A stretch of DNA of 64,000 nucleotides, taken from positions 124,001 to 188,000 of the forward strand of contig JAFEDJ010000013.1 in NCBI GenBank assembly GCA_018241685.1. The letters run 5' to 3'. The notes beneath the pieces are model-generated. The model did no database searches, had not been told where the DNA came from, and saw nothing but the letters and a program-made list of their open reading frames with translations. The stretch's first letter is position 1; each line of letters starts with the position of its first letter. The DNA comes from Pseudomonadota bacterium (GTDB taxonomy: Bacteria; Pseudomonadota; Gammaproteobacteria; Burkholderiales; Rhodocyclaceae). A program made the translations under genes and the position numbers. Shown here piece after piece: positions 18,742-29,300 of the stretch.

Positions 18742-20910
18742 ATGACCCCCCCGCGCAAGATCCTCGTCACCAATGCCCTGCCCTACGCCAACGGCGACAT
18801 CCACCTCGGTCACCTGGTCGGCTACATCCAGGCCGATATCTGGGTACGCTACCAGCGCATGCGCGGCAACCTGGTGCACTACGTCTGCGCGGACGACACC
18901 CACGGCACGCCGGTCATGCTGCGCGCCGAAAAGGAAGGCCTGACGCCCGAGCAGCTGATCGACCGCGTGCATGGCGAACACTCCCGCGATTTCCGCGATT
19001 TCAGCGTCGAGTTCGACAACTACCACTCCACCCACAGCGGCGAGAACCGCTGGTACGCCGAAGACATCTACACCCGCCTGCGCGACAACGCCAAGCTCAT
19101 CGACACCCGCGCCATCGAGCAGTTCTACGACCCGGTCAAGGAGATGTTCCTGCCCGACCGCTTCATCAAGGGCGAGTGCCCCAAGTGTGGCGCGGCCGAC
19201 CAGTACGGCGACAACTGTGAGGCCTGCGGCGCGGCCTACGCCCCGACCGAACTGAAGAACCCGTACTCCGCGGTGTCCGGCGCCAAGCCGGTGCTGAAGA
19301 CCTCCGAGCACTACTTCTTCCGCCTGTCCGACCCGCGCGCCGTCGAGTTCCTGCGCGAATGGACCCAGGGCGTCACCCCCGACGGCGAGCGCCGCCTGCA
19401 GGCCGAAGCCGCCAACAAGATGAAGGAATGGCTCGGCGAGGCCGGCGAGAACAAGCTGTCCGACTGGGACATCTCCCGCGATGCGCCCTACTTCGGCTTC
19501 GAGATCCCCGGCGCCCCGGGCAAATATTTCTACGTGTGGCTGGACGCTCCTATCGGCTACTTCGCCAGCTTCCGCAACCTGGCTTCCCGCCGCAGGGACA
19601 TCGACGTCGCCGACTACACCGAGGCCGGCCCGGCGGCCGCCACCGGCACCGAGCTGATTCACTTCATCGGCAAGGACATCCTGTACTTCCACGCGCTGTT
19701 CTGGCCCGCGATGCTGCACTTCGCCGGCTACCGCACGCCGACCCAGCTGTGCGTAAACGGCTTCCTGACCGTGGACGGCGCCAAGATGAGCAAGAGCCGC
19801 GGGACCTTCATCACCGCCCGCTCCTACACCGAGCAGAAACTCAACCCGGAGTGGCTGCGCTACTACTTCGCCGGCAAGTCCAACGGCACGATGGAAGACG
19901 TGGACCTCAACCTCGACGACATGATCGCCAAGGTCAATTCCGACCTGGTAGGCAAGTTCGTCAACATCGCCAGCCGCTGTGCCGGCTTCATCGCCAAGCG
20001 CTTCGACGGCAAGCTCGGCGCCCACGACAGCGCCGCCGCCCTCGACTGGGACCTGTCCGAAATCACCGCCGCCTACGAGACCCGCGACTTCAGCCGCGCA
20101 CTGCGCAAGATCATGGAGCTCGCCGACCTGGCCAATGGCTACGTCAACGACAACAAGCCGTGGGAGCTGGCCAAGCAGGAAGGCCAGGAAGCCCGCCTGC
20201 ACGTCGTGTGCTCCACCGCCATCAACATCTTCAAGGCCCTCACCGGCCTGCTCAAGCCGGTTCTGCCCAAACTCGCGGCCCAGGTCGAAGCCTTCCTGGC
20301 GATCGAGCCGCTGGGCTGGGACAGCCTGCTGGCCCCCCTGCCCGCCGGCCACGCCATCGGCGCCTACACTCACCTGATGACCCGCATCGAGCGCAAGCAG
20401 GTGGACGCACTCCTCGAAGCCAACCGGGACTCCCTGGCCCCCGCCGCCGTGGCCGATGCCAAGCCCTCCAAAGCCGCGAAAAACGGCAAGGACGCCCATT
20501 CCGAGCAGCGCCACGCCCAGCACCAGGCCCACGTGGCCGCCACCGAAACCGAGCAGGCGGCGGAAACCGAGCCCTTCATTTCCATCGACGACTTCGGCAA
20601 GGTGGACCTGCGTATCGCCAGGATCGTCTCCGCCGAGCACGTCGAAGGCGCCGCCAAGCTGCTGCGCCTGCAGCTCGACATCGGCGAGGAGCGTCCGCGC
20701 CAGGTCTTCGCCGGCATCAAGAGCGCCTATGACCCCGCGACTCTGGTTGGCCGGCTGACCGTGATGGTCGCCAACCTAGCCCCGCGCAAGATGAAGTTCG
20801 GCATATCCGAAGGCATGGTGCTGGCCGCCTCCGACAGCAACGGCGAAGTACCGGGCCTGTTCATCCTGTCGCCGGACAGCGGCGCCACCCCGGGCATGCG
20901 CGTCAAATGA
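18742..20910 (+). CDS. metG: methionyl-tRNA synthetase MetG
   Basis: Charges tRNA-Met. 722 residues. The HIGH-type motif is in [15 protein letters not shown], the zinc knuckle is [18 protein letters not shown] near residue 145, and the KMSKS loop is present as KMSKSRG. A linker rich in Ala, Lys and His (about residues 575-610) joins a C-terminal EMAPII-like tRNA-binding and dimerisation domain ([20 protein letters not shown]). The ATG at 18742 gives the canonical N terminus; the frame is open upstream inside the apbC leader. The stop overlaps the next gene by 4 bp. Confidence 0.97.
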   Translation: MTPPRKILVTNALPYANGDIHLGHLVGYIQADIWVRYQRMRGNLVHYVCADDTHGTPVMLRAEKEGLTPEQLIDRVHGEHSRDFRDFSVEFDNYHSTHSGENRWYAEDIYTRLRDNAKLIDTRAIEQFYDPVKEMFLPDRFIKGECPKCGAADQYGDNCEACGAAYAPTELKNPYSAVSGAKPVLKTSEHYFFRLSDPRAVEFLREWTQGVTPDGERRLQAEAANKMKEWLGEAGENKLSDWDISRDAPYFGFEIPGAPGKYFYVWLDAPIGYFASFRNLASRRRDIDVADYTEAGPAAATGTELIHFIGKDILYFHALFWPAMLHFAGYRTPTQLCVNGFLTVDGAKMSKSRGTFITARSYTEQKLNPEWLRYYFAGKSNGTMEDVDLNLDDMIAKVNSDLVGKFVNIASRCAGFIAKRFDGKLGAHDSAAALDWDLSEITAAYETRDFSRALRKIMELADLANGYVNDNKPWELAKQEGQEARLHVVCSTAINIFKALTGLLKPVLPKLAAQVEAFLAIEPLGWDSLLAPLPAGHAIGAYTHLMTRIERKQVDALLEANRDSLAPAAVADAKPSKAAKNGKDAHSEQRHAQHQAHVAATETEQAAETEPFISIDDFGKVDLRIARIVSAEHVEGAAKLLRLQLDIGEERPRQVFAGIKSAYDPATLVGRLTVMVANLAPRKMKFGISEGMVLAASDSNGEVPGLFILSPDSGATPGMRVK

Positions 20911-21185
20911 GCGCCTCGCCCCTGCCCCGCCTGACCCTGGCCTTCTGGGCCTGGGCGGCCATCGACATGATCGGCGTGGTGGTCCTCGCGCTGGGCGCGG
21001 CCTACCTCATGGAAGACCGCGCCTCCCTGCTGCCCGGTTTTCCCGCCAACGGTCTGCAGGCCTGGATCTGCGTGGGCGGCGGCATCGTCGCCGTCTTCAT
21101 CGCTGCAGTGAAGATGCTGGTGGAAGTCATGCATGCCGCCTCCCGCGGCAAGCAGGCCGCCAACGACAGCCACTATTCCCACTAA
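20907..21185 (+). CDS. small two-helix membrane protein
   Basis: 92 residues with two clear hydrophobic helices (about residues 10-35 and 50-72) and a short His/Ser-containing hydrophilic tail. The ATG overlaps the metG stop (ATGA), so it is translationally coupled. No family recognised. The following 136 bp up to the SulP gene contain no gene I can support. Confidence 0.7.
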   Translation: MSASPLPRLTLAFWAWAAIDMIGVVVLALGAAYLMEDRASLLPGFPANGLQAWICVGGGIVAVFIAAVKMLVEVMHAASRGKQAANDSHYSH

Positions 21186-21321
21186 CCCGAAGGACGCGCA
21201 ACCATGCCCATGACCGCCCGCAAACGATGGTTCGTCCAACATCGCACGGGGCCCGGTCTCACCCCTCCGCAAAGCGCGCCCACCGGCGCAGACCCGATGT
21301 TTTCCTTTTTGCGGAGGCCCC

Positions 21322-23010
21322 ATGGCCAAGATTGCGTTTCACCCCAAACTCCTCGACACGCTGCCGGGTTATGACGGCAGCCAGTTCAGTCGCGATGCGT
21401 CCGCCGGCCTGACGGTCGGCGTCCTCGCCCTGCCCCTCGCGATGGCCTTCGCCATCGCCTCGGGTATGTCCCCCACTGCCGGCATCTGGACCGCCATCGT
21501 CGCCGGCTTCCTGATCTCCGCCCTCGGTGGCTCCCGTGTGCAGATCGGTGGCCCCACCGGCGCCTTCATTCCGATCATCTACGGCATCGTCGCCGACTAC
21601 GGCGTGCAGAACCTGCTCGTCGCCACCATGCTGGCCGGCGCGATCCTCGTCGCGATGGGCGTGTTCCGCCTTGGCAACCTGATCCGCTTCATCCCCAAGA
21701 CGGTGGTGATCGGCTTCACCAACGGCATCGCGGTGGTGATCTTCCTCGCCCAGATCAAGGACTTCCTCGGCCTGCGCATCAAGCACATGCCCGGCGAGTT
21801 CTTCGGCAAGATCGAGGCGCTGGCCGCCAACCTGCACTCCATCGACATCCCCACCGTCGCGCTGTCGATCGTCTCGCTGATCGTGCTGCTGTCGTGGAAC
21901 CGGCTGGCCCGGCGTTTCACGCTGCTGGCCCGCATGCCCGGCCCGCTGGGTGTGCTGGTGGTCGCCACCGTCGCCAATGCGCTCCTGCACCTGCCGGTGG
22001 AAACCATCGGCAGCCGCTTCAATGGCATCCCGCAGGATCTGCCTGCCTTCGCGCTGCCCGAGCTTTCGCTGCCCATTCTCGGCAAGCTGATCTCGCCGGC
22101 GCTGACCATCGCCCTGCTCGGCGCCATCGAATCCCTGCTGTCGGCCCGCGTCGCGGATGGCTCCATCGACGACCGCCACGACCCCAATCAGGAATTGATC
22201 GCCCAGGGCATCGCCAACATCGCCGCGCCGCTGTTCGGCGGCTTCGCCGCCACCGGCGCCATCGCCCGCACCGCCACCAATGTGCGCACAGGCGGCCGCA
22301 GCCCAGTGGCCGGCATGGTACACGCGCTGGTGCTGCTGGCCGTCGTGCTAGTGCTGGCGCCGTTTGCCAAGCACATCCCGCTGGCCACCCTGTCCGCAAT
22401 CGTCGTCGTCGTATCCATCAACATGGGCGAATGGCACGAGTTCCGCGGGCTGGGGCGCTTCTCGCTGAACTACCGCGCCATCCTGCTCACCACCTTCTTC
22501 GTCACCGTGGTTTTCGACCTGACGCTGGCGGTCGAGCTGGGCATGGTGCTGGCCAGCCTGGCCTTCATCTACCGCATGTCGGACCTGACCCGCGTCGAAC
22601 GCCGCCCCCTCGGCGAACTGGCGATGCTGCCGCAGTTCCTCTATCCGGACGGCACGCCACGGGTGGTCGCCTATTCCCTGTACGGCTCCCTGTTCTTCGG
22701 TGCGATCCACAAGCTGGAAGCCCTGCTGGCCCCGGCCGAGCGGCACCCGGAAATCGTCATCCTCGAAATGCAGCATCTGGTCAGCCTCGACACCACCGGC
22801 CTGGAAGGCCTGGAGAGCTTGTGCAAGAACCTGCACAAAAGAGGCTGTGCACTTATCCTGTGTAACCTCAACACGCAGCCTGGTTCGCTGATCGAGCGTT
22901 CCGGCTTCGCCGACGAAGTGGGCCCCAACAACATCTGCAGCGACCTGTACGGCGCCCTCGCCCGCTCCAGGGAGCTCCTTCCGAGGTTCATGGATGAAGA
23001 CAACATCTGA
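21322..23010 (+). CDS. SulP family anion transporter with STAS domain
   Basis: 562 residues: a membrane domain of about 400 residues with many hydrophobic helices, then a C-terminal STAS domain (VVILEMQHLVSLDTTGLEGLESL). The SulP signature region is visible as RDASAGLTVGVLALPLAMAFAIASG, GPTGAFIPIIYGI, and FGGFAATGAIARTATNVRTGGRSPVAG. Members move sulfate, bicarbonate or dicarboxylates; the substrate cannot be read here. The acylphosphatase gene starts inside its last codons. Confidence 0.92.
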   Translation: MAKIAFHPKLLDTLPGYDGSQFSRDASAGLTVGVLALPLAMAFAIASGMSPTAGIWTAIVAGFLISALGGSRVQIGGPTGAFIPIIYGIVADYGVQNLLVATMLAGAILVAMGVFRLGNLIRFIPKTVVIGFTNGIAVVIFLAQIKDFLGLRIKHMPGEFFGKIEALAANLHSIDIPTVALSIVSLIVLLSWNRLARRFTLLARMPGPLGVLVVATVANALLHLPVETIGSRFNGIPQDLPAFALPELSLPILGKLISPALTIALLGAIESLLSARVADGSIDDRHDPNQELIAQGIANIAAPLFGGFAATGAIARTATNVRTGGRSPVAGMVHALVLLAVVLVLAPFAKHIPLATLSAIVVVVSINMGEWHEFRGLGRFSLNYRAILLTTFFVTVVFDLTLAVELGMVLASLAFIYRMSDLTRVERRPLGELAMLPQFLYPDGTPRVVAYSLYGSLFFGAIHKLEALLAPAERHPEIVILEMQHLVSLDTTGLEGLESLCKNLHKRGCALILCNLNTQPGSLIERSGFADEVGPNNICSDLYGALARSRELLPRFMDEDNI

Positions 23011-23287
23011 CTCCACCGCCCGCCTGCTGCGCATCCACGGCACCGTACAGGGCGTCGGCTACCGCAACGCATTGCACGCCCAAGCCCGACACCTGGGCCT
23101 TGCCGGCTGGGTGCGCAATCGCAGTGACGGCACCGTCGAAGCCCTGGTCGCCGGCCCGGCTGCGGCCCTCGACACGATCACCGAATGGGCCCGGCGTGGC
23201 CCGCCGGCAGCCCGCGTCAGCAAGGTGGACTGGGAAAGCAGCTCACCACCGGAAAGCCCCGGCTTTACGCGCGCCAACACGCTCTGA
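22994..23287 (+). CDS. acyP: acylphosphatase
   Basis: 97 residues. Hydrolyses acyl-phosphates such as acetyl- or carbamoyl-phosphate. Both catalytic motifs are intact: IHGTVQGVGYRNALH (phosphate-binding Arg) and GWVRNRSDGTVEAL (catalytic Asn). The start at 22994 overlaps the end of the SulP gene by 17 bp in another frame, which suggests translational coupling. Confidence 0.93.
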   Translation: MKTTSDSTARLLRIHGTVQGVGYRNALHAQARHLGLAGWVRNRSDGTVEALVAGPAAALDTITEWARRGPPAARVSKVDWESSSPPESPGFTRANTL

Positions 23288-23322
23288 GCCATGCCGGCGG
23301 CGTGCCTGGCGACAAATGGCGT

Positions 23323-23328
23323 TAGAAT
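23323..23328 (+). promoter_or_regulatory. -10 box of the PAS-GGDEF-EAL gene
   Basis: TAGAAT directly after the acylphosphatase gene. Its expected start point (about 23335) lies downstream of the in-frame ATG at 23316, which is one reason to prefer the GTG at 23376 as the gene start. Confidence 0.4.
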
Positions 23329-23375
23329 GTGTCGGTCGTCATCCCCCACCCGACTTCAAGACGCCCCCTCCTACC

Positions 23376-25871
23376 GTGGCCCTGCCTTCCACTCCAGAAG
23401 ACGCCGGCAGTCTGGACTTCTCGACCGCCCTGTTCGAGCGCTTTCCGACCCTGATCTGGCGATCCGGCGTCGATGCCAAATGCAGCTATTTCAACCAGAC
23501 CTGGCTGGATTTCACTGGCCGCACGCTCGAAGACGAGCTGGGTGACGGTTGGACCATCGGGATCCACCCGGAGGATTTCGACCGCAGCATAGGCACCTAT
23601 CTCGAACACTTTGCGGTGCAAACGCCTTTCGAGATGGAGTACCGGCTGCGCCGCCACGATGGAAACTACCGCTGGATCATCAACACGGGCCGTCCGGTCT
23701 TCGACGGGAACGGCGACTTCACCGGCTATATCGCTTCCGGCCTGGACATCACCGACCGCCGCAACACCGAGGCCGAGCTGCGTGAGCGCGAAGAGAGCAT
23801 GCGAACCCTGCTCGCCTCGATGGGTGAGGGCGTGATCCTGCGCGACGCCCACGGCAAGGTACTGCTGCACAACACCAGCGCCGAAAAGATCTTCGGCCTC
23901 AGCCCCGCGGAAATGCACACCTGGGAACTCAACCAGGACAACGGCCTGGTGCGTTACCTCAACGAGGACGGCGGACCTGCCGACCTCACCCAGATCCCAT
24001 CCATGCGGGCGCTGGCCAGCGGGCAGGCCCAGGCCGGCCCCCTCGGCGTCGAAAGGCGGGACGGCAGCCTGCGCTGGGTGTGGGTCAATTCGGTCCCGCT
24101 CTACGAGGACGATAGCGACACACCCCGCGGCGTCATTACTACCATCGCCGACATCACCGCTCGACGGGAGAGCGAGGAACAGCTCCGTCTGGCCTGGACG
24201 GTGTTCCGCAACAGCGTCGAGGCGATCATCGTCACCGACGCCAGCCAGCACATTCTGTCGGTCAACAAAGCGTTTACCGAAGTCACCGGCTACAGCGCTG
24301 ACGAGGCCATCGGCCAGACGCCGAAACTGCTCAAGTCCGGCCACCACGATCCGGCCTTCTACGAAGCCATGTGGGCGGAGATCGAGGAACACGGTTTCTG
24401 GCAGGGGGAAATCAACGACCGCCGCAAGAACGGCACGCTCTACCCTTCCGCCCTATCGATCAGCGCCGTGCGCGACAACGCCGGGCGAATCAGCCATTAC
24501 GTGGCCGTGTTTTCCGACATCACTGAACGCAAGGCCTCGGAGGCGCGCATTGCCTTCCTGGCCCAACACGATGCGCTGACCGGCCTCCCCAATCGAACGC
24601 TACTCCACGACCGCCTCGAACAGGCCCTTGCCAACGCGGTACGGCGGCAGAAGCGGATCGCCCTGCTGTTCCTCGACCTCGACCGCTTCAAGACCATCAA
24701 CGACTCCCTCGGCCACATGATGGGAGATCAGCTGCTGCAAGGCGTCGCCCTTCGCCTGTCGGCCTGCGTCCGCGAAACCGACACGGTCAGTCGCCAGGGC
24801 GGCGACGAGTTCCTGATCGTCCTGACCGATGTGGAGGTCCCGGCCGACGCTGCTCGCGTCGCCGAGAAGATCCTCGACCGCCTGCGCGAGCCCTTCGAGA
24901 TCGACACCCAACAGCTCGGCACCTCGTTCTCGATCGGCATCGCCCTTTATCCGGAAGACGGCATCAACGTCGAGAGCCTGATGAAGAACGCCGACACGGC
25001 GATGTATCACGCCAAGGAAAGCGGGCGGAACACCTATCGCTTCTTCGACGAGGTGATGAACGTCAACGCGCTGGAACGCCTGCACCTGGAAAACGCCCTG
25101 CGGCGCGCCCTTGAAAACAACGAATTTCAGCTCTATTACCAGCCCCAGGTGGACCTGGCGACGGGCCGCATCATCGGCATGGAGGCCCTGCTGCGCTGGT
25201 TCAGCGGTGCGCTGGGCGGTGTGCCACCGGCCCGCTTCATCCCGCTTGCCGAGGAATGCGGCCTGATCGTTCCGATCGGCCGCTGGGTGCTACACGAAGC
25301 CTGCCGCCAGGCACGCCGCTGGCAGGATGCCGGCTTCCCGCCCATGCCGGTGGCCGTTAACCTGTCGGCGCTGCAATTCCGTCGCGAAGACATCGTCGCC
25401 ACGGTCCGCGACGTTCTGGATGCCAGTGGTCTGGACGGCCAGTGGCTGGAGCTGGAACTCACCGAATCCCTGCTGATGCAGTCCGGCAGCGCCGTCGAGG
25501 ACATCCTGGCGCGCCTGAAGGGGCTGGGCATCCGCATGTCCATCGATGACTTCGGCACCGGCTATTCCAGCCTGGCCTACCTGAAGCGCTTTCCGGTGGA
25601 CCGCCTGAAGATCGATCAGAGCTTCGTGCGCGATCTCAACGAGGACCCGGACGATGCCGTGCTCGTAAGGACCATCATCCAGCTCGGCCGCAACCTGCGA
25701 CTGGAAGTGATCGCCGAGGGCACCGAAACGCCGGAGCAGATGGAGTTCCTGCGCCAGGAAGGCTGCACTGCGGCACAGGGCTACTTGTTCAGCCCGCCCC
25801 TGCCGGCAGAGGCCGTCACCGGCCTGCTGCACATCGGCACGCTGCCGGCGGCGCCATTCACGCCAGAGTAA
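23376..25871 (+). CDS. PAS-PAS-PAS-GGDEF-EAL c-di-GMP signalling protein
   Basis: About 831 residues, cytoplasmic (no membrane segment). PAS/PAC domain 1 starts near residue 15 (LIWRSGVDAKCSYFNQTWLDFTG). PAS 2 includes HNTSAEKIFGLS, and PAS 3 includes TDASQHILSVNKAFTEVTGYS with its PAC. The GGDEF domain has an intact RQGGDEF active site preceded by an RETD inhibitory I-site. The EAL domain has EALLRW, DDFGTGYSSLAYLKRFPVDRLKID and EGTETPEQ, so it also looks catalytically intact. It could both make and break c-di-GMP. The GTG at 23376 starts just before the first PAS domain; an ATG at 23316 is the alternative. Confidence 0.93.
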   Translation: MALPSTPEDAGSLDFSTALFERFPTLIWRSGVDAKCSYFNQTWLDFTGRTLEDELGDGWTIGIHPEDFDRSIGTYLEHFAVQTPFEMEYRLRRHDGNYRWIINTGRPVFDGNGDFTGYIASGLDITDRRNTEAELREREESMRTLLASMGEGVILRDAHGKVLLHNTSAEKIFGLSPAEMHTWELNQDNGLVRYLNEDGGPADLTQIPSMRALASGQAQAGPLGVERRDGSLRWVWVNSVPLYEDDSDTPRGVITTIADITARRESEEQLRLAWTVFRNSVEAIIVTDASQHILSVNKAFTEVTGYSADEAIGQTPKLLKSGHHDPAFYEAMWAEIEEHGFWQGEINDRRKNGTLYPSALSISAVRDNAGRISHYVAVFSDITERKASEARIAFLAQHDALTGLPNRTLLHDRLEQALANAVRRQKRIALLFLDLDRFKTINDSLGHMMGDQLLQGVALRLSACVRETDTVSRQGGDEFLIVLTDVEVPADAARVAEKILDRLREPFEIDTQQLGTSFSIGIALYPEDGINVESLMKNADTAMYHAKESGRNTYRFFDEVMNVNALERLHLENALRRALENNEFQLYYQPQVDLATGRIIGMEALLRWFSGALGGVPPARFIPLAEECGLIVPIGRWVLHEACRQARRWQDAGFPPMPVAVNLSALQFRREDIVATVRDVLDASGLDGQWLELELTESLLMQSGSAVEDILARLKGLGIRMSIDDFGTGYSSLAYLKRFPVDRLKIDQSFVRDLNEDPDDAVLVRTIIQLGRNLRLEVIAEGTETPEQMEFLRQEGCTAAQGYLFSPPLPAEAVTGLLHIGTLPAAPFTPE

Positions 25872-26337
25872 ACAGCCCGGTCATCGCCGCCAGGTAGGCC
25901 GTGGCGGCGGGAGCCGTTTCCGCCGGCGCCCAGCGTCCCCATTCGGCTTCGCTCAGCGGCACATAGGGCCCCGCCTTGGCTTCGGCAAAAACCGTTCCGC
26001 TCTCCAGTGCCACGATGGCATGCCACACGCCGGGCGGCACGTCACAGCCCTGAAGCGCGCCACCAGCCCGGATGACCTGCGTATCCGTAACGGCACCGTC
26101 GGCATCGAAAGTCAGCACGCCCAGACTGCCGCGTAGCAGGATCAGGGTTTCTGCCTTGTCGGGATCCAGATGGCAATGGGGACGCACATAGGAATCCGGC
26201 TCCATGGCCACCAGCAGGCGCTGGGCCGGCGCGCCCAGATCGGTGTGCAGGTTGTGGTGGGCACGGCGGCGCGGCACCGTTCGCGCCTGTGCCACCAGTC
26301 CGTCGAGCAGAGCTGCATCGAAGAAGCGGATGCCCAT
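25858..26337 (-). CDS. WbuC-family cupin-fold protein
   Basis: 159 residues with a cupin core: RPHCHLDPDKAETLILLRGSLGVLTFD (metal-binding His and Glu) and VPPGVWHAIVALESGTVFAEAKAGPY. This matches the WbuC cupin family often found near polysaccharide genes; its reaction is unknown. It lies 5 bp after the dnaE stop on the same strand and is probably co-transcribed. Its end overlaps the convergent GGDEF-EAL gene by 14 bp. Confidence 0.85.
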   Translation of the reverse strand: MGIRFFDAALLDGLVAQARTVPRRRAHHNLHTDLGAPAQRLLVAMEPDSYVRPHCHLDPDKAETLILLRGSLGVLTFDADGAVTDTQVIRAGGALQGCDVPPGVWHAIVALESGTVFAEAKAGPYVPLSEAEWGRWAPAETAPAATAYLAAMTGLFTLA

Positions 26338-26342
26338 GCCGG

Positions 26343-29300
26343 TCAGCTGTACAGCACTTCAACGGCCTCCGGCGGCAGCCAGTCGCGCAGGCTTTCGAGC
26401 AGGCTGTCGTCCGGGCGCACCCGCCAGTTCGGCCCGAAGGGCACGTCGCCTTCGGCGTTGGCGTTGCGGTAGCGCACACGGATCGGGCATTCCCCTTCGC
26501 GGAACGGTTGCAGCAGGCTGGCCAGGCGTTCGGCGGCGGCCACCGCCCCGCCGGCTTCGCCGATCTCGCCGTTGAGCCGGAGCTGCAGCGCCTTGGCAAA
26601 ACGGCCGCGGGCTTCGCCGAGGGTCAGCAGCTTGTCGGCGACAATGCGCAGGCCGCCCGAGAAGTCGTCGTTGCTGACCTTGGCCTCGACCACCAGCACT
26701 TCGTCCACCACGATGCGCTGGCGGTTGTTGTCGAAGACCTCGGAGAACACCGACACCTCCCGCGGCGTGGTGCCGTCGTCGAGGAGCACGAAGGCGATCT
26801 TGCCGCGGGCCGTCATCTTGGCGCGCACCTCCATCACCACGCCGGCCATCGTGATCAGTTCCTTGCTCGGCTCGACCTGTGACAGCGGGCGCCGCACGAA
26901 GCGCCGCACCTCTTCCTTGAAGGCGTTAAAGGGGTGGCCGGACAGGAAGAAGCCGATCGCCAGCTTCTCTTCCTTCAGCTTCTCGCGCTCGCCCCACGGC
27001 CGCACCTTGACGTAGTCCACCATCGGCGCGGCGGCTTCGCCGGGCACGTCGAAGAGGCCGCTCTGCAGCGCGTTGGCGGCAATCTGCTCGGCCGCTTCCA
27101 TGGCGATGCCAACGCTGGCCAGCAGCGTGTGGCGATCCACCGGCTGGGTCGGTGCAATGGTGTCGAACGCACCGGCACGGATCAGCGCCTCGATGACGCG
27201 CCGGTTGGCCATGCGCTTGTCCACCCGGCAGGCGAAGTCGAACAGGTCCTTGAACGGGCCGCCGGACTCGCGGGCGGCCAGGATCGCCCGTACCGCCGGT
27301 TCCCCGACGCCCTTCACCGCCCCCAGGCCATAGCGGATGGTCTTGGAGTCGGTGGGCACGAAGCGGTAGTCGGACGCATTGACGTCCGGCGGCAGTACGG
27401 TGATGTGGTTGGCGATCGTGTCTTCGTAGAAGATCTTGATCGTGTCGGTGTTGTCCAGGTCGGCCGACATGGTGGCTGCCATGAAGGCCGCGCAATGGTA
27501 GGCCTTGAGCCAGGCGGTGTGGTAGGTGACCACCGCGTAGGCTGCCGTGTGCGACTTGTTGAAGCCGTACTCGGCGAACTTGGTCATCAAGTCGAAGAGC
27601 TGCTCAGCCAGCGCCGGGTCGTAGCCCAGCTTCTTGGCACCATCGGCAATCGTCTCCCGGTGCTTGGCCATCTCCTCGGGCTTCTTCTTGCCCATCGCCC
27701 GGCGCAGCATGTCGGCGCCGCCGAGAGTGTAGCCGCCGATGATCTGGGAGATCTGCATCACCTGTTCCTGGTACACGATCACCCCGTAGGTCGGTTCCAG
27801 GCAGGCTTTCAGGTCCGGGTGGAAGTAGTCGATCTCCTGTTGGCCCTTTTTACGCAGGATGAAGTCGTCCACCATCCCCGAGCCCAGCGGGCCCGGCCGG
27901 TAGAGGGCCAGCACGGCGATGATGTCTTCGAAACGGTCGGGTGCCAGCTTCTTGAGCAGCTTCTTCATCCCGTCCGATTCCACCTGAAAGATCGCGGTGG
28001 TGTTGGCGTCGCGCAGGATCTGGTAGGCGGCCTGGTCTTCGAAGCCCAGGCTCATCAGGTCGAGCCGCTTGCCGGTGAGGCGCGCCACGTAGTCCAGCGC
28101 CAGCTCGATGATGGTGAGGTTGCGCAGGCCGAGGAAGTCGAACTTCACGAGGCCGACGCCTTCCACGTCGTCCTTGTCGAACTGGGACACCGGCGTGGCA
28201 TCCTCGCCGTCGGCGATGTACAGCGGGCAGAAGTCGGTCAGCTTGCCGGGAGCGATCAGCACGCCGCCGGCGTGCATGCCAACGCCGCGGGTCAGGCCTT
28301 CGAGGGGCTCGGCGAGGCTCCACAGCTCCTGGATCGATTCGCCGTCGCTGGAATCATTCATCAGCTCGTTGATCTGCGGCTCCTGCTCACGGGCGTCGGC
28401 CAGCGACAGCGGCTTGTTCTGCACCACCGGGATCAGCTTGGACAGGCGGTCACACAGGCCGTAAGGAAGGTCGAGTACGCGGCCGACGTCACGCACCACG
28501 GCCTTGGAGGCCATCGTACCGAAGGTGGCGATCTGGCTCACCGCATCCTTGCCGTAGCGTTCGCGCACGTATTCGATGACGCGGTAGCGGTTGTCCTGGC
28601 AGAAGTCGATGTCGAAGTCGGGCATCGACACCCGCTCCGGGTTCAGGAAGCGCTCGAACAGCAATGCGTATTCGAGCGGATCCAGGTCGGTAATGCGCAG
28701 GCTGTAAGCCACCAGCGAGCCTGCACCGGAACCCCGCCCGGGTCCGACCGGCACGCCGTTCTGCTTGGCCCAGTTGATGAAGTCCGCCACGATCAGGAAG
28801 TAGCCCGGAAAACCCATCTGCACGATGGTGTCGGTCTCGAACTTCAGGCGCTCTTCGTAGCGCTGGCGCTGGCCCTCGCGGACCGTCTCGTCCGGGTACA
28901 GCTCGCCCAGGCGCACCTCCAGGCCCGCCTTGGCCTCGGCAATCAGGTAGTCGTCGAGGGTCATGCCCTCCGGCGTCGGGAACAGGGGCAGGAAGTTCTT
29001 GCCGAGCTGAACCGTCAGCGAACAGCGACGGGCGATCTCGATGCTGTTCTCGAGAGCCTCGGGGATGTCGGCGAAGAGCTCGCACATCTCCGCCTGGGTC
29101 TTGAAGTACTGCTGCTCGGTGAAGTCCCGCGGACGCCGCTTGTCGGCCAGCACGTTGCCCTGGGAGATGCACACCCGCGCCTCGTGGGCCTTGAAGTCCT
29201 CGGGCTTGGTGAACTGGATCGGGTGCGTGGCGACCACCGGCAGCTCGAGGCTGGCGGCGATCTGCAGGACCTCGCGGATGTAGGTCTCGGTGCCCGGATG

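Noticed and set aside
23316..23375. ATG at 23316 as start of the PAS-GGDEF-EAL gene
   Set aside because: It lies upstream of the transcript start predicted from the TAGAAT box, and the added residues resemble no domain; kept only as an alternative.
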